Shown in pieces: positions 44,054 through 52,734 of a DNA stretch of 64,000 nt. The notes beneath the pieces are model-generated. The model had not been told where the DNA came from and made no database searches. It saw only the letters and a program-made list of their open reading frames with translations. The stretch is from contig JAJDZV010000001.1 in NCBI GenBank assembly GCA_022824465.1, positions 62,001-126,000 of the forward strand. The letters run 5' to 3'. The stretch's first letter is position 1, and each line of letters opens with the position of its first letter. A program made the position numbers and the translations under genes. Origin of the DNA: Anaerolineae bacterium (GTDB taxonomy: Bacteria > Chloroflexota > Anaerolineae > Aggregatilineales > Phototrophicaceae).

Positions 44054-44815
44054 ATGATGATCGAAAGCGACAAAGACCAACGCGGCATGCGGCGCATCGG
44101 CGAAATCTGCGCGCTGACGCTCAAGCTCATGTTGGACAGCGCCGAACCGGGCATGAGCACCCGCGACCTGGACGACATCGGCCGTGACTACATGACCAAA
44201 GCCGGCGCGATCTCCGCCCCGATACGCGCGTACGGCTTCCCCGGCTATACCTGCATCAGCCTAAACGATGAAGCGGCGCATGGCATTCCGCGCAAGGATC
44301 GCGTCATCCAGGCCGGCGACCTGCTCAATGTCGACGTCTCGGCACTGCTGGAAGACTACTGGGGCGATACCGGCGCGACAATCATCATCCCGCCGGCCCA
44401 GCCCGCCCAAATCAAGCTCTGCCAGGCGACCCGACGCGCCCTCGATCTCGCCATCGGCTTGGCGCGGCATGGACAACGCGCCAACGCTATCGGGCGGGCG
44501 GTCGAGAAATACGCAAAGAAACAAGGCTACCGCACCTTGCGCGAGCTGGGCGGGCACGGCGTCGGGCGGCATATCCACGAGAAACCGTCTATCCCAAACT
44601 ACTTCAACAAGCGCAACAAGGACGTGCTGGCTGACGGCATGGTCGTGACGCTCGAGCCCTTCCTCAACAACGGGCGCGGACGCGTCAAGACCGACGCCGA
44701 CGGCTGGACGCTGCGCACCGTCGACGGAAGCCTGTCAGCGCAATACGAGCATACCGTCATCATCAATGGCGCTGAGCCGATTCTGCTCACCGAAGTCGAC
44801 GGCGGCTATGTCTAG
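44054..44815 (+). CDS. map: Type I methionine aminopeptidase
   Basis: The 253-residue metalloenzyme removes the N-terminal Met from new proteins. The five metal ligands of the pita-bread fold are visible: Asp in LLNVDVSAL, Asp in WGDTGAT, His in GHGVGRHIHEKPSIPNY, Glu in VVTLEPF, and Glu in YEHTVII. In the substrate pocket it reads LNDEAAHGIP, where type I enzymes commonly have NEVVCHGIP, so the usual Cys is missing. Length is typical. It is followed by the VOC gene with a 17-bp gap. The peptide deformylase gene begins at the far right of the window, so the processing genes are not clustered. Confidence 0.9.
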   Translation: MMIESDKDQRGMRRIGEICALTLKLMLDSAEPGMSTRDLDDIGRDYMTKAGAISAPIRAYGFPGYTCISLNDEAAHGIPRKDRVIQAGDLLNVDVSALLEDYWGDTGATIIIPPAQPAQIKLCQATRRALDLAIGLARHGQRANAIGRAVEKYAKKQGYRTLRELGGHGVGRHIHEKPSIPNYFNKRNKDVLADGMVVTLEPFLNNGRGRVKTDADGWTLRTVDGSLSAQYEHTVIINGAEPILLTEVDGGYV

Positions 44816-44832
44816 ATAGAAAGGAACACGAC

Positions 44833-45606
44833 ATGATCACCGGCATTGACCACATCGTCATCGCGGCCCAGTCCCTGCCGCAATTAATCGCCACCTATCG
44901 CAATCTCGGCTTCACCGTCGTCGACGGCGGCAAACACCCCTACGGCTCCTACAACGCGCTCATAGGATTCGCCGACGGCAGCTATATCGAGCTGCTCAGC
45001 TTCTATGAAGACAGCCCTGCCCATCCCTGGTGGGCGCTCCTGGAAGATCGCGGCGCCGGCTTGCTCGATTTCTGCCTGGCAACCGATGACATCCGCAGCG
45101 ATCTGGCCGCTTTTCGCGCGCAAGGCGTCGCTTCCGGCGAACTCATGCAAGGCGCGCGCGCCCGCCCCGACGGCTACCAGGTCCGCTGGATCAACAACAA
45201 AGTCGGAAACGCCTGGCAGGGCTTGATTCCCTTCATCATCGAGGATGTGACGCCCCGCAACGAACGGCTGCCCCAAGAGCGCGAGCACGCGAATGGCGTC
45301 ACCGGCATCAACAGTCTCAGCCTGGCGACCGCCGATGCCGCGCGCTACGCTAAGGTCATGTCCGCGGTAACCGGCCTTGAAGCGCAGCCCGTGACCAACG
45401 AAGCGGCTGGCGCGAGCGGGTTTCGCCTGGATATTGGCTCGCATCGACTGGCTTATCTTGAGCCGAGTCGCGCGGATGGTCCACTGGCGGCGCATCTGAC
45501 CGAGAACCGACCGGCGCCATTCTCGGTGAGCTTCACGACCACTGGCGCGGCGCGGCAGCTCGGTCCGGCGGAGACGGAGGGCGTTCGCATAACTTTCCTA
45601 GCGTGA
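44833..45606 (+). CDS. Glyoxalase-like (VOC superfamily) protein
   Basis: The 257-residue protein begins ITGIDHIVIAAQSLPQLIATY, with the His of the first VOC metal site. It has NALIGFADGSYIELLSFYE with the Glu ligand, and a second module starting GVTGINSLSLATADAARYA. The arrangement is the Glyoxalase_3 type, whose function is mostly unknown. It has a good AAGGA site and lies 17 bp after map. It converges with the HNH restriction gene. Confidence 0.8.
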   Translation: MITGIDHIVIAAQSLPQLIATYRNLGFTVVDGGKHPYGSYNALIGFADGSYIELLSFYEDSPAHPWWALLEDRGAGLLDFCLATDDIRSDLAAFRAQGVASGELMQGARARPDGYQVRWINNKVGNAWQGLIPFIIEDVTPRNERLPQEREHANGVTGINSLSLATADAARYAKVMSAVTGLEAQPVTNEAAGASGFRLDIGSHRLAYLEPSRADGPLAAHLTENRPAPFSVSFTTTGAARQLGPAETEGVRITFLA

Positions 45607-45611
45607 ACTAT

Positions 45612-46259
45612 TCAATCCGTGTCCCCAAAATAGCGCCGTAAAATCTCGTACACTTCGCGCTTTTGCGGCTGCGACGCCGATTGCACAATCGCTACAACGT
45701 TCAGCCATCCCGTCTCATCGTCCCAATAATTCCTTTTCATGACCTGATGTCGTCCACATAAAGGCTGCCACTTTGTCGGATCTTTGGGATCAACCTCTGC
45801 GTGGATGGCGTGTGGAGTTTTGTGATCAGGGGTCAGCTCTACCGTTCCGCCTCCTACAGGATCAATATCGCCACTGCGTAAGCCGCAAGTGATTCCGCCT
45901 TCCGACCATGCACATCTGTTGTCATGTTGTTTCAATACTGTATCCCATGTGTTTGCATTCGGGCGTGTTCGTTTGGAAGCCGTATTGCGCCTTTCCGCAT
46001 TGGGCATCATGTATTCGCTGACTTTGAGATCACCACGGTTGCGCCATGAAAGAATCGTATATCCGTAATCCGTTCTGAGTTCTGACAGCCTTTGATGCCA
46101 GTTTTCTGGCTGTCGACCTGTGACTGGATCGGTAGCTACCTCGATCAACTGCTCGCGTGTAGCGACTTTACCCAGATTGTCAAGAAAGAATGCTTCGATT
46201 CTTGCGCGTATGGAATTCTGCGTGTAAGGACCTTTAATCTTGGCGTTTCTATCCTCCAT
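45612..46259 (-). CDS. HNH-family restriction endonuclease, partner of the following methylase
   Basis: The 215-residue protein has an N-terminal winged-helix-like region (ARIEAFFLDNLGKVATREQ). The C-terminal HNH nuclease is CAWSEGGITCG with two Cys (about residues 116 and 125), then LTPDHKTPHAI with the catalytic His, and WQPLCGRHQVMKRN with the second zinc Cys/His pair and the family Asn. Its ATG overlaps the methylase stop by 11 nt. The pair forms a type II R-M system of unknown site. It is AT-richer than the flanking genes. Confidence 0.85.
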   Translation of the reverse strand: MEDRNAKIKGPYTQNSIRARIEAFFLDNLGKVATREQLIEVATDPVTGRQPENWHQRLSELRTDYGYTILSWRNRGDLKVSEYMMPNAERRNTASKRTRPNANTWDTVLKQHDNRCAWSEGGITCGLRSGDIDPVGGGTVELTPDHKTPHAIHAEVDPKDPTKWQPLCGRHQVMKRNYWDDETGWLNVVAIVQSASQPQKREVYEILRRYFGDTD

Positions 46260-47007
46260 TCTGCTTCCTTACATAGTCTGCAATGCGATTCTCTGAGATA
46301 GACAAGTATTCATCAGAATTGTCACAAAGTATTGCATTACGATTAAGATGTAGACAGGCTTCCCCAGTTGTTCCAGACCCGCACATTGGGTCAAGGACTG
46401 TGTCACTCTCTTCTGTTGACATCAGGATCAGCGGCTTAATGACTGCCAATGGCTTTTGCGCTGGATGCCCCGTCTGTTCATTTCTTCGCACAAAGCCAAC
46501 ATTCAGTGGCGCTTCTATAACTGAAGGCGGACCAGGGACAAAACGCATCTTGCCTGACTCCCATCTGGCAAGCTGCTCTTCGTTCAGAAAGTGCTCTGGA
46601 TACACTGTAGCGCCTTCTCTTGCCAGATGAAGACATGTGTTTTGTGCAGAGCGCCAACCGCGAATAACTGATGGGCAATTCTTATAGTACCAAGTTAACC
46701 AGGAAACGAGCCCAACTCCTTCAGGAAGCTGCGGAATCTGATACGCAACAATCTCTGGGAAACCCCAAACGAAGACATGCTGCGATATTTTGCACGCGGC
46801 ATCAATTACATCTGCAAGCCACTCGTGATAGTCAGGACGCGATCCACCTACTCCCTTGTTGTACCAGGGATCTAGAATCACAGCAGATACTTCTCTAGTT
46901 GACCGTAAGGTGTCGAGAACATCTGCAGCTGGCAAAATCTCTACCGACGATACAGATCGCGGCAACTCCATTATCCGATCATTCGAAAACATCTGAATCT
47001 GCGCCAT
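46249..47007 (-). CDS. DNA methyltransferase (beta-class) of restriction-modification locus 2
   Basis: The 252-residue amino-methyltransferase has its catalytic motif first (VILDPWYNKG, about residues 43-52, a DPPY variant with Trp) and its AdoMet motif last (VLDPMCGSGTTGEACLHL, about 204-221, then NAILCDNSDEY). This is the beta-class order. HPAQKPLAVIKPL just before the AdoMet motif is typical. The Trp in the DPxY site is uncommon. By context it protects host DNA against the overlapping HNH nuclease. Confidence 0.88.
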   Translation of the reverse strand: MAQIQMFSNDRIMELPRSVSSVEILPAADVLDTLRSTREVSAVILDPWYNKGVGGSRPDYHEWLADVIDAACKISQHVFVWGFPEIVAYQIPQLPEGVGLVSWLTWYYKNCPSVIRGWRSAQNTCLHLAREGATVYPEHFLNEEQLARWESGKMRFVPGPPSVIEAPLNVGFVRRNEQTGHPAQKPLAVIKPLILMSTEESDTVLDPMCGSGTTGEACLHLNRNAILCDNSDEYLSISENRIADYVRKQNGG

Positions 47008-47117
47008 AGCGATTATTCCCGTAATTCTACGGACAATATATCCGGTCTAGCGCATATGTTCAACTCAATCAAGTCGCTAGAGCAAATGAATTGTCTAAAG
47101 CGGATACATTCTGAATA

Positions 47118-49325
47118 TCAGTACACCCGCAGCCGATGCAGCAAGCCGCTGTGCCGCTCAGCCACCCGGTTATTGTTCACCGCGATGTGCAGCGCCTTCC
47201 GCGTCCCCACCAGCACCACCAACTGCTTCGCCCGCGTGATCGCCGTGTAAATCAGATTGCGCTGCAACATCATATAATGCTGCGTCAGCACCGGCATCAC
47301 CACCACCGGATACTCCGAGCCCTGCGAACGGTGCGTGCTGATGCAATAAGCCAGCATGAGGTCAACCGTCTCACTGAAGTCGTAGTCGACATAACCGCCG
47401 TGCATCTCGACTTCGAGCGAACTATCGCTGTCGTTGATGCTCTCGACGAAGCCGATATCGCCGTTGAAGACATCCTTGTCGTAGTTGTTGCGCGTCTGCA
47501 TTACCTTGTCGCCGACGCGGAAGACGCGATTGCCCAGCGTGACTTGCGCCTGCCGCAAATCGCCGTTGAGCTCCGCTTGCAAGCGCTCGTTGAGGTTGTT
47601 GACGCCGGCGGCGCCGCGATACATCGGCGCGATCACTTGAATATCCTGAATCGGATCAAAGCCCCAGCGGCTTGGCACTTTCGCCTTGACGATTTTGACG
47701 ATCTCATCGGCGACCGCTTCCGGCTCGCTGATATTGAAGAAGAAGAAGTCCTTGCTATTGTTGTCGCTGACCGGCTGAAGCCCCTGGTTAATGCGATGCG
47801 CGTTGCTGACAATGTGACTGGCGTCGTCCTGGCGGAAGATCTCCTGCAGCCGCGTCACATGCGCAACCCCGCTCTCGATGACATCGCGCAGCACATTGCC
47901 CGCGCCCACCGACGGCAACTGGTCGACATCGCCAACGAGCAGCAAATGCGTCGTCGGCTGCAAGGCTTTCAGCAAGCTGTGAAAAAGCCAAAGATCGAGC
48001 ATCGACGCCTCATCCACCACCACCATGTCGACCGGCAGCGGATTCTCCTCGTCATGCTCGAAACCCATCTCGCCCGGCACGAAACCCAGCATTCGATGAA
48101 TCGTGCTGGCTTCAACGCCCGTGGTCTCAGCCAGGCGCTTGGCGGCGCGCCCGGTGGGCGATGCCAGCTTAAACGGATAGTCGCCTTCCCGCAGCGCGTT
48201 GATTAGCATCTGCAGAGCTGTGGTCTTGCCAGTGCCCGGTCCGCCGGTCAACACGCTGACTTTGCCGCTCAAAGCCGCTTTGACCGCGCTCTGCTGCAAT
48301 GGCGACAGCGAGACATTATTGCGCGCGCTCAACTTGCCAAGATAGCGCTCCCAATCGGTCTTGCGGTGATCGCGCAGGATCATGCTGCCGCTGCCGGCAA
48401 TTGTCCGCAGCAACCGCGCCGCGCCCGCCTCCGCCTTCTGGAATCGCGGCAGGTAAATCGCTTCTGTCGGCTCCGGCGCTTGCGGGTCATGCAGCACGTC
48501 CGCGACCAGCGTCTTTGCCGCGAGCTGCCCCTTCAAGGCGACGTTCAGCGCCGCTAGATCCTCAATTCCAAGCAGCCCGCTTGCTTTCTCCAACAGCAGC
48601 TCGCTGGGCGCATAGGTATGCCCCTCGCGCGATAGCTCTTCCAGCGCGTAATGCAAGCCAGCTCGCATGCGATGCGCCGAGTCTGGCGCCAGACCCATAT
48701 CCCGCGCAATCTGATCAGCCTTGCGAAAGCCGATCAAGAAGACATCCCGCGCCAGTTGATAGGGATTGTTCTCGATTACGGCATGCGTCTTCTCGCCATA
48801 TTCGTCCCAGATGCGTTTGGCGAATTTCGCGCTGATGCCCAGCCCTTGCAGGTAAATATAGACATTGCGCATCACGCGATTCTTCGCCCAGGCCTTCATC
48901 AAGTTTTCCGCCAGTTCGCACTTCAAGCCCGGCGCCTCATGAATGCGATCCGGCTCCGAATCCAGAATGGCGATAGTCTCATCGCCGAAGTGGTTCACGA
49001 TCTTCTCGGCAGTCTTCGGCCCTATGCCCCGTACAATGCCGCTGCTCAAATAACTGATGATGCCCGGCGTCGATGTCGGCGTCACCGGGATAGCGCGCTC
49101 GGCGCGGAACTGCCGGCCATACCTCTCATCGACGATCCAGTCGCCGACGAACCTGGCGGTCTCGCCTTCGCGCAACTCGGGCATCGTGCCAACAACCGCG
49201 ATCGTGCCATCCCGCGCTTGCGCCCGGGGGAAACGCTTCTCCGGCATGATCTTGATGACGCTGTAGCCGTTCTCTTCGTTGTAATACGTGACCCGTTCAA
49301 TCGAGCCGGCGATCTCTTCAGGCAT
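47118..49325 (-). CDS. recD2: RecD2-type ATP-dependent DNA helicase
   Basis: The roughly 735-residue SF1B 5'-3' helicase starts with an N-terminal domain (EEIAGSIERVTYYNEENGYSV) and helix-hairpin-helix-like LSSGIVRGIGPKTAEKIVNHFG. It has the Walker A motif VLTGGPGTGKTTALQML (about residue 360), Walker B MVVVDEASMLD, and C-terminal motifs VDQLPSVGAGNVLRD and AYCISTHRSQGSEYP. RecD2 lacks the RecBC partners and acts in DNA repair. The ATG at 49325 has GGA 7 nt upstream; alternatives are ATG 49337 and GTG 49352. Confidence 0.9.
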   Translation of the reverse strand: MPEEIAGSIERVTYYNEENGYSVIKIMPEKRFPRAQARDGTIAVVGTMPELREGETARFVGDWIVDERYGRQFRAERAIPVTPTSTPGIISYLSSGIVRGIGPKTAEKIVNHFGDETIAILDSEPDRIHEAPGLKCELAENLMKAWAKNRVMRNVYIYLQGLGISAKFAKRIWDEYGEKTHAVIENNPYQLARDVFLIGFRKADQIARDMGLAPDSAHRMRAGLHYALEELSREGHTYAPSELLLEKASGLLGIEDLAALNVALKGQLAAKTLVADVLHDPQAPEPTEAIYLPRFQKAEAGAARLLRTIAGSGSMILRDHRKTDWERYLGKLSARNNVSLSPLQQSAVKAALSGKVSVLTGGPGTGKTTALQMLINALREGDYPFKLASPTGRAAKRLAETTGVEASTIHRMLGFVPGEMGFEHDEENPLPVDMVVVDEASMLDLWLFHSLLKALQPTTHLLLVGDVDQLPSVGAGNVLRDVIESGVAHVTRLQEIFRQDDASHIVSNAHRINQGLQPVSDNNSKDFFFFNISEPEAVADEIVKIVKAKVPSRWGFDPIQDIQVIAPMYRGAAGVNNLNERLQAELNGDLRQAQVTLGNRVFRVGDKVMQTRNNYDKDVFNGDIGFVESINDSDSSLEVEMHGGYVDYDFSETVDLMLAYCISTHRSQGSEYPVVVMPVLTQHYMMLQRNLIYTAITRAKQLVVLVGTRKALHIAVNNNRVAERHSGLLHRLRVY

Positions 49326-49703
49326 AAGGCGATCCATCGTCTGGCTTGACACTCTATTGTATGCCCAATTGACCGCCAGGCGATAGCCGAACGCGCCCGC
49401 CGCCCCGCCCGCTCAACAGCCAAAATCACCGCTTGGTTAGAAAATTCCAATACGCGACTAAATAGTCGCCTATGCATCGAACATTTGTGCCATCCTGCGT
49501 CTGAGATGGTCTGATGCTTTGCGCTATCAGACGCTTAACAAGGCGCGAAATCTGCGATTGCGGTTTCACTTTCGGGTGGTGGCTGTCGCCGGCGTCGCGC
49601 CCTATGGCTGCCCGCCCCTGCACCACTCGATCGCCGCGTGTGGACGGACCGAGGCAGATCAATCAAAAGCGCGGAAACAGATGATGTCGCTGGAGGAACG
49701 ACT
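49326..49703. other. Intergenic region between recD2 and the capsid gene; inverted repeats only
   Basis: This stretch has no convincing gene. It contains GCGACTA (49454-49460) and TAGTCGC (49463-49469), a 7-bp inverted repeat with a 2-nt spacer, and GCGTCTGA (49497-49504) and TCAGACGC (49527-49534) with a 22-nt spacer. A 65-residue plus-strand ORF (49519-49716) overlaps the capsid start and looks like chance. The region should carry the promoters for recD2 (minus) and the capsid operon (plus), but I find no near-consensus pair. Confidence 0.5.
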
Positions 49704-51479
49704 ATGCAGAGCTTAACGGTAAAGACAATCGACGCGCCGGCGGGCCGCATCGGCGGATATCTCATCACCTGGGGCGAGCCGCGCCAACGCGACTTACAAG
49801 GCGAGTACTTCACGCCGCGGACGGATGTCGGTTTGGACTGGTATGAGCAACGTCCGGTGCTCTACCACCATGGCTTGGACGGCCACTTGAAGGCGGCTGT
49901 CATCGGCGTCATCGACGCCCTGCGCCCGGACGAGAACGGACTATGGGCCGAAGCACAGCTGGACCTGCGCAAACGCTATGTGAGAGCGGTGCAGCGGCTG
50001 GTGGATCAAGGCGTCTTGAGCTGGTCCTCGGGCAGCCTGCCCCATCTGGTGGAGGTTGGCGCCGAGGGACAAATCAAACGCTGGCCCATTGTCGAAGGCA
50101 GCCTCACGCCCACGCCAGCAGAGCCGCGATTGACCGACGTCAAGACCCTGAAGAGCGCCTACAAGTCGCTGGGTCTGGACATGACGCAGCTGGGCTTGGG
50201 CACGACGGACGCCACACACACTCAACCAAGAAAGGAGAACGAAAACACCATGACTGAAAACACCGGAGGCGCCCTGAAACGTCTGCCGCTGGCGGACGAG
50301 CGAGACGCCCAAAAGATGACGCGCGTCGCCGTCGGCAGCGAATTCGACGCCCTCGACGCGTTGGACATGCTGCACGGCTACATGCTGCTGCGCTCGGCAA
50401 AGAGCTTCCACGGCGTCAGCGAGCGTTATTCCAACGCCCTGGCTGAAAAAATCAATCGCGCCCAACTCAAAGCTACCAAAGCCGACGAACTGGCATACAG
50501 CACCCAAACCGGCTTCGGCGACGAATGGGCGCCCGACCTGTGGAGCCAGCAAATCTGGCGCAAGGCGCGGCACGACAATACCATCCTGCCCCTCTTCCAA
50601 AGCATCGAAATGCCCAGCAACCCCTTCGAACTGCCCATCGAAGGCGCCGACCCCACCGTATACTTCGTGCCCGAAACCCAGGACGAGGCGCATCTGACGC
50701 TCGGCGCCGGCAATCCAATGCCGGATAGCAAAATCGGCTCGGGCAAGGTGACCCTCAACGCCAAAAAACTCGCGCTGCGCGTCGGCTTCAGCAGCGAACT
50801 GGTCGAGGATGCGGTAATCCCAGTGCTGAACATCTACCGCGAACAAGCCGTGCGCGCCATCGCCGACGCCATCGACAGCGTCCTGCTCAACGGCGACGCG
50901 ACTAGCGCCGCAACCGGCAACATCAACAGCGACAACGCCGCGCCGCCCGCCACTGCCAAATACCTGGCGTTGAACGGCTTGCGGCGCCTGCCCCTGGTCG
51001 ACCGGACCGCCAGCGCGGTCAATATGAACGGCGCGCCCACCCTGGCGAAACTGCGCGAGGCGCGCTTCAAGATGCCGGGCAAATACGCCGCACGCCCCTC
51101 AGACCTGGCGTGGCTCGTCGACAGCGGCGCCTATTCCGCGCTGCTCAGCATGAGCGAGTTCCTCACGGTCGATAAAGCGGGACCCCTGGCCACGGCGCAA
51201 ACCGGCCAGATCGGATTCGTCGACGGCATCCCAGTCTTCGTCAGCGCCGAGATGCCGCTGACCCAGACCGACGGCAAAGTCGGCGGCGGCGCCAACACCA
51301 AAGGCCAAGCCGTCTGCGTCTACCGACCGGGCTGGTACGTCGGCTACCGACGCAAGATCGCCGTAAGCGTCGATTACCTGTCCTACTACGACAGCTACCA
51401 ACTGACGGCGACCGTGCGACTGGCTTTCGTCCACTTCGATGACGATGTGGCCAGCTGCCTCTACAACATCACCGTATAA
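49704..51479 (+). CDS. Fused HK97-type prohead protease and major capsid protein
   Basis: This is a 591-residue phage structural protein. Residues 1-150 are a prohead protease: GRIGGYLITWGEPRQRDLQG, the catalytic His region PVLYHHGLDG (about 51-60), and the Ser region VLSWSSGSLPHLVEVG (about 104-119). A spacer (about 150-185) precedes the HK97-fold capsid, with AEKINRAQLKATKADELAYS, PIEGADPTVYF, ALRVGFSSELVEDAVIPVL and the C-terminal YRRKIAVSVDYLSYYDSYQ. In most phages these are two genes. The ATG at 49704 has GGAGG 7 nt upstream. A second start with AAAGGAG lies inside the gene at 50250. Confidence 0.88.
   Translation: MQSLTVKTIDAPAGRIGGYLITWGEPRQRDLQGEYFTPRTDVGLDWYEQRPVLYHHGLDGHLKAAVIGVIDALRPDENGLWAEAQLDLRKRYVRAVQRLVDQGVLSWSSGSLPHLVEVGAEGQIKRWPIVEGSLTPTPAEPRLTDVKTLKSAYKSLGLDMTQLGLGTTDATHTQPRKENENTMTENTGGALKRLPLADERDAQKMTRVAVGSEFDALDALDMLHGYMLLRSAKSFHGVSERYSNALAEKINRAQLKATKADELAYSTQTGFGDEWAPDLWSQQIWRKARHDNTILPLFQSIEMPSNPFELPIEGADPTVYFVPETQDEAHLTLGAGNPMPDSKIGSGKVTLNAKKLALRVGFSSELVEDAVIPVLNIYREQAVRAIADAIDSVLLNGDATSAATGNINSDNAAPPATAKYLALNGLRRLPLVDRTASAVNMNGAPTLAKLREARFKMPGKYAARPSDLAWLVDSGAYSALLSMSEFLTVDKAGPLATAQTGQIGFVDGIPVFVSAEMPLTQTDGKVGGGANTKGQAVCVYRPGWYVGYRRKIAVSVDYLSYYDSYQLTATVRLAFVHFDDDVASCLYNITV
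50231..50252 (+). promoter_or_regulatory. Internal ribosome site and in-frame ATG for a separate capsid protein
   Basis: AAAGGAG at 50231-50237 lies 12 nt before an in-frame ATG (50250-50252, codon 183 of the fusion). It sits exactly at the junction between the protease spacer and the capsid domain. If used it would give a 409-residue capsid protein besides the fusion. The spacing is longer than ideal. Confidence 0.5.
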
Positions 51480-51487
51480 CCGAGTGT

Positions 51488-51513
51488 GGGCGGGGGCTGC
51501 GATGCCTCCGCCC
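51488..51513 (+). terminator. Terminator-like hairpin after the capsid gene
   Basis: GGGCGGGGGC (51488-51497) and GCCTCCGCCC (51504-51513) pair over 10 bp with one mismatch around a 6-nt loop, 9 nt past the capsid stop. There is no clear T-run afterwards, so termination would be weak or Rho-assisted. A TATACT box at 51528-51533 follows and may start transcription of the DUF6941-HicAB island. Confidence 0.5.
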
Positions 51514-51570
51514 TCTGAACTATGTGTTATACTGGCGCTGCGACGTAAGTGAGGCAAGGATTGGCCAGAC

Positions 51571-51984
51571 GTGAAAATCCCACTGATGGTTACCGCGGAC
51601 TACGCGACAGTTGATCCCATAACCGGGAAGTTGCACATTCTTGGCGTGTTTCGAAACATAAATGCAAACAGCTTTCCAACTCAGCACCCAAGAATGTGCT
51701 TAGCGTTGATCATCGAAGGAGAATTTGCAGATAGCAAGAATCCTCACGAACTGGTCGTCACATTGGCTGATGAGGACGGAACTGAAGTCTTTTCCATGAA
51801 GGGTGCGTTTGAAATGCCCAGAGGCGCTAGCGGGATAGCCCCGCATTGCAACGTGCTCTTAGAATTCAATGATCTAAAGTTTGAGAAACCAGGACAGTAC
51901 TGCTTTTATGTGACTGTTAACAATGATGAAATCGAAGGGTCATCGGCTATACAAGTCGTTCAGCGTGACATTGGAAACGAATAG
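51571..51984 (+). CDS. DUF6941-like protein of unknown function
   Basis: The 137-residue soluble protein begins VTADYATVDPITGKLHILGVF, a pattern I associate with the DUF6941 family, and ends in QVVQRDIGNE. It looks like a small beta-sandwich with LVVTLADEDGTEVF and QYCFYVTVNNDE. The start is GTG at 51571 with AAGGA about 10 nt upstream. It adjoins the hicA gene with no gap (stop followed directly by ATG). The local base composition is AT-richer than the capsid gene, so the DUF6941-HicAB block appears to be an insertion. Confidence 0.65.
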   Translation: MKIPLMVTADYATVDPITGKLHILGVFRNINANSFPTQHPRMCLALIIEGEFADSKNPHELVVTLADEDGTEVFSMKGAFEMPRGASGIAPHCNVLLEFNDLKFEKPGQYCFYVTVNNDEIEGSSAIQVVQRDIGNE

Positions 51985-52254
51985 ATGCCCTCCTCAGCGG
52001 AAAAACTGCTGGAGCGCATGCGGCGATCAAAATCCGGCTGGAAACGAAAGGACATCGAATCGCTGTATGAAGGATTCGGTTTCGTATTGCATCACGGTGC
52101 GAAACATGATTATTATGTGCATCCGGACTACCCGGAACTTAGAGATACGTTAAAGCGTAGTCGAAGTGTACCGGAGTACAATGTGCGCAAAGCAATTAGG
52201 CTAATTGACAGCAGCATTGCCTTGAGAGACACAATTAGAAGTGACGAAGACTAG
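51985..52254 (+). CDS. hicA: HicA-family toxin
   Basis: The 89-residue HicA-like mRNA interferase fold shows SGWKRKDIESLYEGFGFVLHH, with the catalytic His in the double-stranded RNA-binding-like core (HHGAKHDYYVHPD). The C-terminus SVPEYNVRKAIRLIDSSIAL is the usual helix. Most HicA toxins are 60-70 residues, so this one is slightly long. It directly follows the DUF6941 stop and is 26 bp before hicB, the usual toxin-first order. Confidence 0.8.
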   Translation: MPSSAEKLLERMRRSKSGWKRKDIESLYEGFGFVLHHGAKHDYYVHPDYPELRDTLKRSRSVPEYNVRKAIRLIDSSIALRDTIRSDED

Positions 52255-52280
52255 CAAAGGAGAAAGAAGGGATAGCACAA

Positions 52281-52646
52281 ATGAATCAGCAAATGTGGCA
52301 GCTAGCTAAGAAGTTGGGAAATCGGCCCTATCAAATGATCACATTTCTGGACAGAACAACAGACGGTGAACCGATTTACGTCGCGCTGACACCGGAACTG
52401 TCCGGTTGCCATACGCATGGGGACACTGTCGAGGAAGCGCTTGAATTGCTAAACGAAGTGAGAATCGAGTTTATCTATTTTTTGCTTGAAGATAGCCTAG
52501 CCGTCCCCGAACCAAAGCTGCTTGACAAGGATATGCGCGTGAACTTCGGGGACTATATGGAAAATGTCTTCGCAAGCGCGGCAAAGCCTCCCGCGCCGCG
52601 TGGGGCATTCCTCGATTCTGAGGCAAATGCGCGCCAAATCGTATAA
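52281..52646 (+). CDS. hicB: HicB-family antitoxin
   Basis: The 121-residue HicB-like antitoxin begins MNQQMWQLAKKLGNRPYQM. Its partial RNase H-like fold includes YVALTPELSGCHTHGDTVEEAL, the characteristic PELpGc-like motif with the strand-turn-helix. The C-terminus ends without an evident ribbon-helix-helix or Xre domain, so autoregulation through DNA binding is not supported by sequence. Its gene ends the AT-rich island. Confidence 0.8.
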   Translation: MNQQMWQLAKKLGNRPYQMITFLDRTTDGEPIYVALTPELSGCHTHGDTVEEALELLNEVRIEFIYFLLEDSLAVPEPKLLDKDMRVNFGDYMENVFASAAKPPAPRGAFLDSEANARQIV

Positions 52647-52734
52647 TCTGCAACACTCCGGAAATGTGAAAATTGTCTCGACAGTATCTGGCTTATTGGG
52701 CTGTAATTGTATTCCCGACATGACGGACAATTGC

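Noticed and set aside
47136-48206. A 356-codon plus-strand frame opposite RecD2
   Set aside because: His- and Arg-rich composition without motif or ribosome site; the minus strand has all helicase motifs.
49519-49716. 65-residue plus-strand ORF before the capsid gene, considered as a portal remnant
   Set aside because: No portal-like motif, composition not protein-like, and it overlaps the well-initiated capsid start.
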